From Arthrobacter sp. MN05-02 (GTDB taxonomy: Bacteria; Actinomycetota; Actinomycetes; Actinomycetales; Micrococcaceae): DNA of 64,000 nt. This document shows, in pieces, positions 17,200 through 26,248 of the stretch (the first letter of the stretch is position 1; every line of letters starts with the position of its first letter). The notes beneath the pieces are model-generated. The model was not told the DNA's origin and did no database searches. It saw nothing but the letters and a program-made list of their open reading frames with translations. The position numbers were made by a program, and so were the translations under genes. The DNA lies in NCBI GenBank assembly GCA_004001285.1, contig AP018697.1, forward strand, positions 2,356,001-2,420,000, read 5' to 3'.

Positions 17200-18423
17200 G
17201 GAAGAAAACCCGTTCCTGCTGTTCGGATGGATGATGCGTGTCCTGCCATGCCCGCGGCGCTGGCGCGAGCGTAGGCACCACCGATGGCGGCCACCACGGC
17301 GTCAACGTCGTCGGCGGTGGATGTATGCCCCAGGCTGAACCGCTGGGCGCCCCGGGCCTCGTCCTCGCCCAGCCCCATGGCGAGCAGGACGTGGGACGGC
17401 CGCGGCACGCCCGCCGTGCACGCCGAGCCGGTCGACGATTCGATGCCGGCGAGGTCGAGGAGGAACAGGAGCGAATCCCCCTCGCAGCCGGGGGAAGGTG
17501 AAGTGCACGTTGCCGGGCAGCCGTGTCCCTTCGGGTGCCGGGTGGTCCACGCCGCGGAGCACGGCCTGCGGGACCTCCCTGCGGATGCCGTCGATCAGGC
17601 GATCCCGCAGAGCAGCCAGCCGGCGGCCCTCGTCACCCAGATGTGTGACGGCGTCATGGGCCGCCGCGGCGAACGCCACGATCCCCGCGCCGTCGAGCGT
17701 ACCCGATCGGATGTCCCGCTCCTGCCCTCCACCGTGCTGTACCGGCGTGAGGCTCACGGCACGCCCCACGAGGAGGGCCCCGACGCCGACGGGGCCGCCG
17801 ATCTTGTGCGCGCTCACGGCCATGGTGGCGAGCCCCGAGTCCGCGAAGGAGACCGGGAGGGACCCGAACGCCTGCACCGCATCGCTGTGGACGGGGACGC
17901 CGAAGCGCGCGGCCTCCGCCGCGACGGCGTGGACCGGCTGGACGGTCCCGACCTCGTTGTTGGCCCACATGACGGTGACGAGTGCCGTCCGTTCCGGTGC
18001 CTCGGCCAGAGCGACCCGCAGCGCCTCGAGGGAGACGACGCCGGCCCCGTCCACCGGGAGCCACACCACCTCGGCGCCCTCGTGGCGTTCGAGCCACTCG
18101 ACGGTGTCCTGCACGGCGTGGTGCTCGACGGTGCTGCAGAGGATCCGGTTGCGTCCCGGGGCGGCGGCCCGCCGGGCCCAGTAGAGTCCCTTGATCGCCA
18201 GGTTGTCGGCCTCGGTCCCGCCGGAGGTGAAGACGACCTCGGACGGATGCGCACCGGCCGCGGCCGCGATGGTCTCCCGCGCGTCCTCCACCGACCGCCG
18301 GGCACGCCGGCCGGAGCCGTGGAGGGAGGAAGGATTGCCGCTCCGGCTGAGTTCGCGGGTGAGGGCGGCGAGCGCCGGCGCCGAGATGGGCGTGGTCGCC
18401 GCGTGGTCGACATACACGGGCAT
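17196..18423 (-). CDS. Cysteine desulfurase, IscS/NifS type (frameshifted)
   Basis: A PLP-dependent class V aminotransferase-fold enzyme releasing sulfur from cysteine. Seen are VDHAATTP at the start, the TSGGTEADN loop, STVEHHAV, and the PLP lysine in SAHKIGG. The active-site cysteine loop STGSACTAG lies after the frameshift. The break is at the five-G run 17490-17494; deleting one base joins VHFTFP to [15 protein letters not shown] and yields about 408 residues. It directly precedes mnmA with an ATGA overlap, matching the iscS-like/trmU pair of mycobacteria, so it is probably the sulfur donor for tRNA thiolation; a wider role in Fe-S assembly cannot be excluded. Confidence 0.88.
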
Positions 18424-18526
18424 GCTCCAATTCTACGGGCGGCGCGCCGCACCGCCGATTCCGGTGGTCCGCGTCACGCACCGGAACACGAGCGGGGCGC
18501 GCAGCAGGCGGTGGTAGAACTGCAGG

Positions 18527-19471
18527 GTGGACAGTCAAGCAGCGGCTCCGTCATCCTCCGGGACCTACCGTCCGGTGTTCCGTCACGCGGTGCGTGACTT
18601 CGGTTCCCGCACGCTCGACTTCGACCGCCAGGTCGCGCTCATGGCCGTCATCAACAGGACGCCGGATTCGTTCTACGACGGCGGGAGGACCTTCGCGCTC
18701 CAGGCCGCCGTCGATGCGTCCCTGCAGGCGGTCGCCGACGGCGCGGACTGGGTGGACATCGGCGGAGCGCCCTTCGCGCCCGGCAACCCGATCCCGGCGT
18801 CGGAGGAGGCGGACCGCATCGTCCCTGTCATCAGCGCCGTGCGCGCAGCATCCGACGTCATCATCTCCGCCGACACCTTCCTGCCCGAGGTGGCCCGCCA
18901 GGCGCTGGCCGCAGGAGCCAACGTCGTGAACGACACCACGGGGCTCCGGGACCCCGACATGGCGGCCGTGGTGGCCGAGGCCGGCGCGCACCTGGTCATC
19001 ACGCACAGCCTGGCCGAACCCCGCTCGGTGTACCCGCGGCCCGCCTACGGCGACGTGGTCCGGGAGGTCGCGGACTTCCTGCTCCGGAAGGTGGACGACG
19101 CCGTGCGGCTCGGCATCCCCGAGGACCGGATCCTGCTGGACCCGGGCCACGACCTCAACAAGAACACACTGCACTCGCTCGAGATCACACGCCGCTTCGC
19201 GGAGATCGCGGGCCTGGGTTTCCCGACCCTGGCGGCGGTGTCCAACAAGGACTTCATCGGCGAGACCCTCGACAGGCCGAAGCGCGAACGCGTGGAGGGC
19301 TCGCTCGCGGCCGCCGTGATCTGCATCCTCGGTGGGGCCCGCGTCGTCCGCATGCACAACGTCCCCGCGTCACGCGCCGCCGTCGACCTCACCGAGGCGG
19401 TCCTGGGGTGGCGGGAACCCGCCTACCTCCGGCACAACATGGGCGACGTCAACGAACCGGCGGCGCCATGA
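18527..19471 (+). CDS. Dihydropteroate synthase family protein, FolP2-like
   Basis: A 314-residue TIM-barrel protein of the dihydropteroate synthase family. The pterin motif is present as NRTPDSFYDGG, followed by ADTFLPEVARQAL, NDTTGLRDP, LDPGHDLNKN and SNKDFIGETL. The usual pABA/pyrophosphate loop GGESTRPGA is replaced by GGAPFAPGN, and the canonical MH after the asparagine strand is ITHS. This is the divergent FolP2 pattern, whose M. tuberculosis member is reported not to make dihydropteroate, so true synthase activity is uncertain. GTG 18527 is the best start although its ribosome site is poor. The stop overlaps the next gene as ATGA. Confidence 0.8.
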   Translation: MDSQAAAPSSSGTYRPVFRHAVRDFGSRTLDFDRQVALMAVINRTPDSFYDGGRTFALQAAVDASLQAVADGADWVDIGGAPFAPGNPIPASEEADRIVPVISAVRAASDVIISADTFLPEVARQALAAGANVVNDTTGLRDPDMAAVVAEAGAHLVITHSLAEPRSVYPRPAYGDVVREVADFLLRKVDDAVRLGIPEDRILLDPGHDLNKNTLHSLEITRRFAEIAGLGFPTLAAVSNKDFIGETLDRPKRERVEGSLAAAVICILGGARVVRMHNVPASRAAVDLTEAVLGWREPAYLRHNMGDVNEPAAP

Positions 19472-20211
19472 TCACCTCCCTCCTCCCGCCGTCGCCCGAC
19501 GAGGTCGACGACGCCGCGCTGCACCGCATCTACGCGTATCCCGCGATCGACCGTCCGTATGTCCGGTTCAACTTCGTCGCGGCCGCCGACGGTGCCGCGA
19601 CGAGCGGCGGCCTCTCCGCCGGCCTGGGGAACGACGGCGACCAGCGGATCTTCACCGTCCTGCGACGACTCGCCGACGTGGTGCTGGTGGGAGCCGGAAC
19701 CGTCCGGGCGGAGGGTTACGAGGGCGACCTCGTCGACGGGGACGCACGGGCGTGGCGGGCGGCGCAGGGTCTCGCCGGACACCCGGCCATCGCCGTCATC
19801 TCCGGGAGCCTGGACCTCGATCCGTCCAGTGGCTTCTTCCGCAACGCCCCAGTGCGCCCGCTCGTCCTCACCGGCAGGGATGCCCCGGCCGCGAGGCGGG
19901 CGGCACTCGAGGACGTCGCCGACGTCGTCGACTGCGGCTCCGGCACGGTGGAGGCCCGGTCCGTCCTCGCCGAACTCGGCCGCCGCCGCCTGGGCAGGGT
20001 GCTGTGCGAGGGTGGCCCCGCCGTGCTGGGCGGCTTCACCCGCGCGGACGCCGTCGACGAGCTGTGCCTCTCGATCAGTCCGCTGCTCGCCGGCGGCGAC
20101 GGACCCCGGATCTCCGCCGGGGCCGGCCCCGACGAGGCCGTCGCGCTCGTGCTCTCCTCCCTGCTCACCGAGGACTCGGCGCTCTACACGCTGTACCGGC
20201 GCGCTTCCTGA
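19468..20211 (+). CDS. Pyrimidine reductase / RibD C-terminal family protein
   Basis: A 247-residue protein of the RibD_C (dihydrofolate-reductase fold) family. Motifs include VRFNFVAAADG, the NADPH-binding region VVLVGAGTVRAEGY, and LCEGGPAVLGGF. No deaminase domain is attached, as in the stand-alone forms. The family reduces diaminohydroxyphosphoribosylamino-pyrimidine in riboflavin synthesis, but the M. tuberculosis RibD homologue Rv2671 can act as a backup dihydrofolate reductase. Translational coupling to a dihydropteroate-synthase-like gene (ATGA at 19468-19471) makes a folate-related role attractive here; this is inference. Confidence 0.82.
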   Translation: MITSLLPPSPDEVDDAALHRIYAYPAIDRPYVRFNFVAAADGAATSGGLSAGLGNDGDQRIFTVLRRLADVVLVGAGTVRAEGYEGDLVDGDARAWRAAQGLAGHPAIAVISGSLDLDPSSGFFRNAPVRPLVLTGRDAPAARRAALEDVADVVDCGSGTVEARSVLAELGRRRLGRVLCEGGPAVLGGFTRADAVDELCLSISPLLAGGDGPRISAGAGPDEAVALVLSSLLTEDSALYTLYRRAS

Positions 20212-20240
20212 CCGGGTCCCGGCCGGTTCGCGGGTGCCGG

Positions 20241-20280
20241 TGTCCCGGCCCCTGCCTCAGGACCGGGGCGGCCCGGGACA
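20241..20280 (+). terminator. Possible terminator after the RibD-like gene
   Basis: Eight-base arms TGTCCCGG (20241-20248) and CCGGGACA (20273-20280) enclose a G+C-rich loop, 30 bases after the stop codon. No T-run follows. The rest of the 281-bp gap to the dnaJ-like gene shows further short inverted repeats but no clear promoter. Confidence 0.3.
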
Positions 20281-20492
20281 TCGCGGGACCGAACTGTTCG
20301 GAGCTGTTCCGCGTTGGTCCTCTCAGGTACCGGCGGTGCCGGCGCGACCGGGACGGGCAGGAGCGGCGTCCTGCTGCTTTGGCCCGGAACCGCCGGTGCC
20401 TCTAGTCTCGAGGAGTACCGGAGCGCCTCCCGCACCACGCGCCGCCGGGAGTCCCCACGCAACGGATCGGAACGCCAGGAAAGGCCTGAGAA

Positions 20493-21451
20493 ATGGCAGA
20501 GCTCCCACGGAAGTCGTACTACGACATCCTCGGCGTGCCTCCTGGAGCCGGCACCAAGGAGATCAAGGACGCCTACCGCCGCGCGGCGCGCGCGGTGCAC
20601 CCCGATCTCGGGGGAACCGCCTCCCAGTTCCACGACGTCGCCGTCGCCTACGAGACGCTGAGCGACCCTCAGCGCCGGGAACGCTACGACTCCGACACCG
20701 GGCGCGGCCGCCCTGCCCCGGCAGCACCCCCTGCGGCGGCGACCCGCGACGCGACGGCGGGCCCGCAGGGAGCCACCCGGACGAGGGTCGAGGACGAGGA
20801 CGCCGCGAAGTCCCCGCCCGTCTACGTGCCGCCGTTCTCTCCGTCGGCGCCCCCCGTCGTCCCCCTGCTCCTCGCGGGCCGGCAGGCCTCCGGTGTCCCC
20901 CGGCAGCCGGGGATGTTCGCGCGCGCCTGTCCTCGGGCGCCCGGGCCAGGCTGGAGGGCGAACTGCGGACGGCAGCCCTGCTCGAGCGGACACTGCTGCC
21001 CACGTACCCGGCGGCACGTCTCGTGAACGGGGTGCAGTTCGAGGACAGGACCAGGACGACGGCGGGCCACGTGCTGCTCGCCGGCTACCGGATGGCCGTC
21101 CTCGACTCCTTCACCGCCTCGCCGGGGAATTTCGCGTGGGACGGACGGTCGCTGCGCCATCAGGGCCGCCCGGTCGAGCTTCAGCTGCCGACGACCGTGC
21201 GGGCCGTGCAGGAGCTGTTCCCGGACTTCCACGTCGCCGGGTGGGTCGTGGTCCACGGAGCGCCCGACAATCCGTTCGCGCCGGTCATCGACGTCCCGCC
21301 GGGATTCGACCGGTCCTCGCCCGCCGTCGTACAGGTGGTGAACGCCGGCACCACGGTACGCACCGTCCGGTCCTTCCTTGCCTCGGGCCCCACCCCGAAC
21401 GTGGTGCAGCTGCACGCGCTCGCGCGCCTGCTCGCCGGAGCCGGAAGCTAG
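20493..21451 (+). CDS. DnaJ-domain protein with a C-terminal NERD-like region (frameshifted)
   Basis: The first 70 residues are a J-domain with the HPD tripeptide (AVHPDLGG), expected to stimulate DnaK. A proline/alanine-rich linker follows to about residue 130. The C-terminal 180 residues (GELRTAALLERTLL through to HALARLLAG) have the alternating strand pattern of a nuclease-related (NERD-like) domain; this match is weak. There is no glycine-rich zinc finger as in DnaJ proper. The frame breaks in the CG-repeat 20918-20926; removing two bases joins QPGMFAR to LSSGARARLEGE and gives about 318 residues. The trmL gene begins nine bases after the stop. Confidence 0.7.
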
Positions 21452-21460
21452 GATGAAGCG

Positions 21461-21928
21461 GTGTTCCGTATCCTCTTCCATACGCCCGAGATCCCCGGCA
21501 ACACCGGGGCCGCCATCCGCCTCGCAGCCGTCGCCGGGGCAGAACTGCACCTCGTGGAACCGCTGGGCTTCAGCCTCGAGGACTCGAAGCTGAAGCGGGC
21601 CGGGCTCGACTACCACGACCTGACGGTGCTGCACGTCCATGCGGGCCTCGACGATGCCTGGGATGCGCTGCAGCCCCGGCGGGTCTTCGCCTACACCTCC
21701 GACGGGGACGTCCCGTACACGGACATCGCCTACGAACCCACGGACGTCCTGATGTTCGGCCGGGAATCGGACGGCCTGCCGCACGAGGTGAAGCACGACC
21801 CCCGCGTGACCGCACGGGTCCGCGTGCCCATGCTGCCCTCACGACGATCGCTCAACCTCGCCAACACCGCATCCATCGTCCTCTACGAAGCCTGGCGCCA
21901 GCAGGGCTTCGCAGGTGCTCAGCGATGA
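21461..21928 (+). CDS. trmL: tRNA (cytidine(34)-2'-O)-methyltransferase TrmL
   Basis: A 155-residue SPOUT methyltransferase of normal length. Motifs are HTPEIPGNTGAAIRLA at the N-terminus, LMFGRESDGLP, and the knot sequence RRSLNLANTASIVLYEAW. It 2'-O-methylates the wobble base of certain Leu tRNAs using S-adenosylmethionine. The GTG at 21461 matches the family start and lies 9 bases after the DnaJ-domain gene, so the two are probably co-transcribed. Confidence 0.93.
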   Translation: MFRILFHTPEIPGNTGAAIRLAAVAGAELHLVEPLGFSLEDSKLKRAGLDYHDLTVLHVHAGLDDAWDALQPRRVFAYTSDGDVPYTDIAYEPTDVLMFGRESDGLPHEVKHDPRVTARVRVPMLPSRRSLNLANTASIVLYEAWRQQGFAGAQR

Positions 21929-21947
21929 TTCACGCCTAGGAGCCCCC

Positions 21948-22763
21948 ATGCCCGCTCGCCATGCCGCACTCCTGCCCGACGGCGGAGCGGAGGACTACGA
22001 CCGCCTCGCTCCGGCCGTGTGGAATCCGGTGAGCAACGCCGTCGTCGCCGCTGCCGACATCCTGGTGGGCGAACGCGTGCTCGACGTGTTCGCCGGGACC
22101 GGCACGGGGACCGTTCCTGCCGCACAGCTCGCAGGGCCGGACGGCCATGTCGACGCCGTCGACCGCTCGTCGGCGATGCTCGACCTGGCGGAGGCGAAGA
22201 CCGAGGCACTCGGGTTGGGGAACGTGTCCTTCCACCGGGTGGACCCGGCCGAATGGACGCCCGAGGCCCCGTACGACGCGGTGCTCAGCTGCTACGGGGT
22301 CTTCCTCCTGGACGACATGGACGCCGGCATGGATTCGATCGTCCGCCTCCTGCGACCGGGCGGTCGGGTCGCGATCAGTGCGTGGGACGACGGCGCCCTC
22401 GAGCCGTTCGGCGAACTCCTCCTGGAGACGATCCGCACCACGTCCGGCGGTGCTTCCGCCCCGTCGTCCAGTCCCGTCTTCGTCGAGAACTGCAGGAAGC
22501 TGGCGTCCCGCGAGCGCCTGGAGGAGTGGCTCCGCGCCCGGGGCCTGACGGACATCCGGGTCGAGAAGCTGGACCTGACGGTGCCCCTGGAACCCGAGTA
22601 CGCGTGGTCCCTCGCGCTCGGCAGCGGCTACCGCGGCCTGCTGCCGGACGACGCCGACTCCCTCCAGCGGATCCGGGAGGAGTTCGTGGGACGCCTCGGC
22701 GCCGACTTCGTCCTGAACGCGGACTCGCTCATCGCCGTCGGCTCGTACGCACCCGAGGACTAG
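21948..22763 (+). CDS. Class I SAM-dependent methyltransferase
   Basis: A 271-residue protein with a Rossmann methyltransferase core: motif I VLDVFAGTGTGTVPAAQL, an acidic motif II VDAVDRSSAML, and the post-motif region VLSCYGVFLLDDMD, then LRPGGRVAISAW. Sequence alone does not reveal the substrate; the overall pattern is that of UbiE/Methyltransf_11-type small-molecule enzymes. ATG 21948 has GGAG six bases ahead; a GTG at 21915 would overlap trmL. The C-terminal helix pair is typical of substrate-cap regions. Confidence 0.8.
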   Translation: MPARHAALLPDGGAEDYDRLAPAVWNPVSNAVVAAADILVGERVLDVFAGTGTGTVPAAQLAGPDGHVDAVDRSSAMLDLAEAKTEALGLGNVSFHRVDPAEWTPEAPYDAVLSCYGVFLLDDMDAGMDSIVRLLRPGGRVAISAWDDGALEPFGELLLETIRTTSGGASAPSSSPVFVENCRKLASRERLEEWLRARGLTDIRVEKLDLTVPLEPEYAWSLALGSGYRGLLPDDADSLQRIREEFVGRLGADFVLNADSLIAVGSYAPED

Positions 22764-22772
22764 CGCCTCGAA

Positions 22773-22799
22773 CCATCCGGGAGCCGCCCTGCTCCGAAG
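22773..22799 (+). promoter_or_regulatory. Candidate SigK-type promoter ahead of sigK
   Basis: CCATCC at 22773-22778 and CCGAAG at 22794-22799 are 15 bases apart. The mycobacterial SigK promoter, as I recall it, is CCATCC with CCGAAT after 16-17 bases, so this is one spacer base short and differs at the last -10 base. The site lies about 140 bases before the sigK start, consistent with autoregulation. Confidence 0.45.
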
Positions 22800-22937
22800 A
22801 ACAGTCGACAGAGGAAACCTCGGAATGGGTAGGGCGGTGGGATGGTGCTTCTGCAGCAGGGACGACGACTCGCCCCACGGCACGATCTCCCGGGCGCTGT
22901 TCGGATTGGCCCGACCAGCGCTTTATGCTGGAGCCCT

Positions 22938-23555
22938 ATGGAAACGCCACGAGCAAGCCGGGTCAGCGCACGTGCTACCGCAGCAGAGGAGGCGGCCGTC
23001 GATCCCGGTACCGGTCCCACACTGACCGACCTGCTGTTGCGGGTCGCGCGGCAGGACCGCACGGCCTTCGCCCTGTTCTACGAACAGACGTCGAAGCGCG
23101 TGTACGGACTCGCACGGCGGGTACTCATCGATGCGGACCTGAGCGAGGACGCCACCCAGGAGGTCTACCTCCAGGTGTGGAACACCGCCGACCGCTTCGA
23201 TCCGCAGCTGGGCAGCCCGATGGCCTGGCTCATGACCCTCACGCACCGCCGTGCGGTGGACAAGGTGCGATCCGAGCAGAGCGCGACGGACCGGGAGGCC
23301 CGCTACGGAGCGGCCACCCAGACCGTCGACCACGACGACGTCGTCGACACGGTCACACAGCGGCTCGAGGCGGAGAGCGTGGTCCGGTGTCTGGACACGC
23401 TCACCGAGACGCAGCAGGAATCGGTGAGGATGGCCTACTACGGCGGCCTCACCTACCGCGAGGTGGCCGAGAGGCTCGGAGTCGCGGTGCCGACCATCAA
23501 ATCGAGGATCCGTGACGGATTGCTCCGACTCAAGACGTGTCTGGGGGTGGCCTGA
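22938..23555 (+). CDS. sigK: ECF RNA polymerase sigma factor, SigK group
   Basis: A 205-residue group 4 sigma factor. Region 2 spans FALFYEQTSKRVYGLARRVL with EDATQEVYLQVW, and region 4 has TYREVAERLGVAVPTIKSRIRDGL as the -35-binding helix-turn-helix. ATG 22938 (with GGAG five bases before) is chosen over an ATG 96 bases upstream. The immediately following anti-sigma gene and the general sequence place it in the SigK/RskA group, which responds to redox or envelope signals through proteolysis of RskA. Confidence 0.9.
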   Translation: METPRASRVSARATAAEEAAVDPGTGPTLTDLLLRVARQDRTAFALFYEQTSKRVYGLARRVLIDADLSEDATQEVYLQVWNTADRFDPQLGSPMAWLMTLTHRRAVDKVRSEQSATDREARYGAATQTVDHDDVVDTVTQRLEAESVVRCLDTLTETQQESVRMAYYGGLTYREVAERLGVAVPTIKSRIRDGLLRLKTCLGVA

Positions 23556-23571
23556 GATGCAGGACAGGAAT

Positions 23572-24444
23572 ATGAACAGACAATTCGCCGATGACCTCGC
23601 CACCGATCTGGCGCGCGGGCACGTCCTCGAGTGGGCCGAGCTCTACGCGCTGGATGCCATCAGCTCCGACGAACGCCGCGTCATCGAGGCGTTCGTGGAG
23701 GAGACGGATTCCGCGACCAGCGCGACATTCGCCGATCGCGTCCGCACCTGCCGGGAGACGGTGGCCTCCGCCTACGCAGCGGGCGAGGTGGAACCGCCGG
23801 CGGAGCTGTTCGAACGGATCGTCGCACAGCTCCCCGGAGCGGAGCAGACCGGCAATGGAACAGCGGCCCCGACCGGGTCGCTGCCCCGTCCGGGCCTCGC
23901 CGCAGTGCCCGGTCCCGGACCCGAGAGGGTCCAGCAGGCGGCGCACGGCGCAGGCCAGGACGACCTGGCACGGCGCCGGGCCACCAGGGCCTCTATGTCC
24001 TCACGGGCCGGGCGCTGGGTGGTCGCTGCGGCTGCGGCCGTGGTCATCGCCGTCGGTGGCGTCACGATCGCCCAGAACCTCGAGACGACCACGGTCGAGC
24101 AGCAGGTCCTGCAGGCCTCCGATGTCCGGACGGAACAGCTTCCCCTGGCCGCCGGCGGCGTGGCCGACCTCGCGGTGTCCGGGGAGGAGAACGCGGCCGT
24201 CGTGACCCTCAGCGGTGTCCCGGCACCGGCCGCAGGATTCGTCTACCAGATGTGGCGCATCCCCTCCGACGGGACGGCTCCCGTGTCGGTGGGGACGATG
24301 TCCGGTGAGGACGTCGCGGGAACCAAGGTCACCGAACTCCCGGAGATCGGCGGATTCAGCGCGATCGCCATCACCGTCGAACCCGAGGGCGGCTCGGCGG
24401 CGCCGACGCTGCCGGTCGTCGCGGAGATCCCACTCGGAGCCTGA
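23572..24444 (+). CDS. rskA: Anti-sigma-K factor RskA
   Basis: A 290-residue membrane-anchored anti-sigma factor. The N-terminal cytoplasmic zone (about residues 1-90, EWAELYALDAISSDERRVIEAF) matches the RskA sigma-binding domain. A proline-rich linker, one membrane segment near residues 149-168 and an extracytoplasmic RskA domain (GFVYQMWRIPSDG, IAITVEPEGG) follow. ATG 23572 has AGGACAGGAA ahead of it; an in-frame ATG at 23557 is the alternative. It is expected to hold SigK at the membrane until cleaved by regulated proteolysis. Confidence 0.92.
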   Translation: MNRQFADDLATDLARGHVLEWAELYALDAISSDERRVIEAFVEETDSATSATFADRVRTCRETVASAYAAGEVEPPAELFERIVAQLPGAEQTGNGTAAPTGSLPRPGLAAVPGPGPERVQQAAHGAGQDDLARRRATRASMSSRAGRWVVAAAAAVVIAVGGVTIAQNLETTTVEQQVLQASDVRTEQLPLAAGGVADLAVSGEENAAVVTLSGVPAPAAGFVYQMWRIPSDGTAPVSVGTMSGEDVAGTKVTELPEIGGFSAIAITVEPEGGSAAPTLPVVAEIPLGA

Positions 24445-24466
24445 TCCGCTGACGGAGCGGCAGGGC

Positions 24467-24503
24467 TCCCGTCGGACCTCGGCGGGGGCGTCGTCCGACG
24501 GGA
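24467..24503. terminator. Bidirectional hairpin between rskA and the PIG-L gene
   Basis: Perfect 11-base arms TCCCGTCGGAC (24467-24477) and GTCCGACGGGA (24493-24503) with a 15-base loop lie in the 63-bp gap between two convergent genes. No T-run flanks it. Confidence 0.6.
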
Positions 24504-24507
24504 CGTG

Positions 24508-25260
24508 CTAGAACCCGGCGATCGTCTCGTCCGTATTGATACCCACCACGTGGAAGGACTCGGCGCTGCGCCCCTCCGGGAGGCCCCCGCGCCGGGCGTT
24601 CTCCCGCAGGATGTCCCGCACCCTGGCCTGCATCCGCTCCACGTCCGGGTGCTGGCTCCGATGCGCCGTGATCGCGGCGATCTTGACGTCCTCCGAGCCC
24701 GTCACGTCGACGAAACGGTTCTCGAGATGCGCCGGTCCGCCGTAGAACCACAGCCACGGCACGCGGAAACTCCTGATCCCGGCAGCCTCGAGCTCCGGGT
24801 AGGCGAACGGGTTCTCCACGGCCGGATACACGGCCCTCGTGACGGCCTCACCGCAGGCGAGGTGATCCGGATGGCTCTTCTGGATCCGGTCCCAGCTCCG
24901 CTCGGGATGCATCGACAGCACGATGTCGGGGCGGACCTCGCGCATCCTGCGGACGACCGCGCGGATCACGGTGTCCGTGGGTTCGAGGTGACCGTCGGGT
25001 TGCCCCAGGAACGTGACGTCGGTGACGCCGACGATCCCCGCCGCTGCTCTCTGCTCCTCGCGGCGCAGGCCGGCGATGCCGGGCCGGTCCTCCGCGGAGA
25101 ACCCGCCGGCGTCACCGTCCGTGAGGATGCAGTAGCTGACGGACGTCCCGGCGGCCGTCCAGCCCGCGATCGTCGCGGACGCCCCGAAGTCGATGTCGTC
25201 GGGGTGCGCCGCGAAGACCAGCACCCGCTCCGGAACCGTCGGACCAAGGTCCTGCGTCAC
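24508..25260 (-). CDS. PIG-L family deacetylase
   Basis: A 250-residue zinc-dependent N-acetyl sugar deacetylase-fold protein. The zinc and base motif AHPDDIDFG is near residue 18 and the second zinc histidine is in SHPDHLACG; both signature motifs are intact. The family includes MshB, Mca and BshB of low-molecular-weight thiol metabolism, but the sequence does not single out one of these. The GTG start at 25260 lies two bases after the etfA stop, so its translation is probably coupled to etfBA; the biochemical reason for the link is unknown. Confidence 0.85.
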   Translation of the reverse strand: MTQDLGPTVPERVLVFAAHPDDIDFGASATIAGWTAAGTSVSYCILTDGDAGGFSAEDRPGIAGLRREEQRAAAGIVGVTDVTFLGQPDGHLEPTDTVIRAVVRRMREVRPDIVLSMHPERSWDRIQKSHPDHLACGEAVTRAVYPAVENPFAYPELEAAGIRSFRVPWLWFYGGPAHLENRFVDVTGSEDVKIAAITAHRSQHPDVERMQARVRDILRENARRGGLPEGRSAESFHVVGINTDETIAGF

Positions 25261-25262
25261 CG

Positions 25263-26210
25263 CTACAGGCCGCGCTTCCGGATCTCGTCGGTGGCCTGCG
25301 GCAGGACCGTGAAGAGATCGCCGACGATCCCGAAGTCGGCGATCTCGAAGACGGGCGAGTCGGCGTCCTTGTTGATCGCGACGATCACCTTCGAGGTCTG
25401 CATCCCGGCCTTCTGCTGGATGGCGCCGGAGATTCCCGCCGAGATGTAGAGCTGGGGCGAGACGGTCTTGCCGGTCTGCCCGATCTGGGCGGAGTGCTCG
25501 ATCCAGCCGGCGTCGGTCGCTGCACGCGAGGCACCGACCGCACCGCCCAGGGCGTCCGCGAGCTCCTCGAGCGGGCCGAAGTCCCCGTTCACCCCACGAC
25601 CACCGGCAACGATGACGCGTGCTTCGCTGAGGTCGGGCCTGCCGCTGACCGGCTTGTCCACCCGTCCGATGACCCGCGCCACGGCGTGCGGCAGCTCCAC
25701 GGGGACCGGCACCTCGCGGGGCGTCGACGGCGGGCCGGCCTCGACGGCCTCGAAGCTGTTCGGCTTGACCGTCAGGATCGACACGTCCGTGGTCACCCTG
25801 CAGTTCACCGTGTAGGACCCCGCGAAGTCCGACTTCGTGGCCGTGAGGTCGCTGTCCAGCGCGACGACGTCGGTGATGACACCGGCCCCGAGCCGCACAC
25901 CGAGCCGAGCAGCGATCTCCTTCGACTCGTACGCGTTGCCCAGCAGCACGACTCCCGCACCGGAGGCGCGCACGGCTTCCGCCAGGAATGCCGCCTTTCC
26001 CGCGACCAGCACCTCGGAGACTGCGCCGGTCTCGGGACGGTAGTACTCCCGCACCCCGTAGGAGCCCACGCCGTCGAGGTAGGCCGGACCGGCCTCGTCC
26101 GCGAGGGCGACGGCCACCTCACCGAGCGAGGCCCCCAGGGACAGGAGTTCCCGCTCGCTCTTGGCGAGGCTCGCTCCGGGGTGGTCGAGGAACACGAGGA
26201 CAGTGGTCAT
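25263..26210 (-). CDS. etfA: Electron transfer flavoprotein alpha subunit
   Basis: A 315-residue ETF alpha subunit. The N-terminal domain begins [12 protein letters not shown]; the C-terminal FAD-binding domain shows [36 protein letters not shown], and [15 protein letters not shown] with [16 protein letters not shown]. It accepts electrons from acyl-CoA dehydrogenases and passes them on to the quinone pool. ATG 26210 has GGAG six bases upstream. The gene follows etfB by 38 bases. Confidence 0.96.
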   Translation of the reverse strand: MTTVLVFLDHPGASLAKSERELLSLGASLGEVAVALADEAGPAYLDGVGSYGVREYYRPETGAVSEVLVAGKAAFLAEAVRASGAGVVLLGNAYESKEIAARLGVRLGAGVITDVVALDSDLTATKSDFAGSYTVNCRVTTDVSILTVKPNSFEAVEAGPPSTPREVPVPVELPHAVARVIGRVDKPVSGRPDLSEARVIVAGGRGVNGDFGPLEELADALGGAVGASRAATDAGWIEHSAQIGQTGKTVSPQLYISAGISGAIQQKAGMQTSKVIVAINKDADSPVFEIADFGIVGDLFTVLPQATDEIRKRGL

Positions 26211-26248
26211 GGGGATCTCCTGGACGGATCGGTCGTGCGGGCGGCGGA

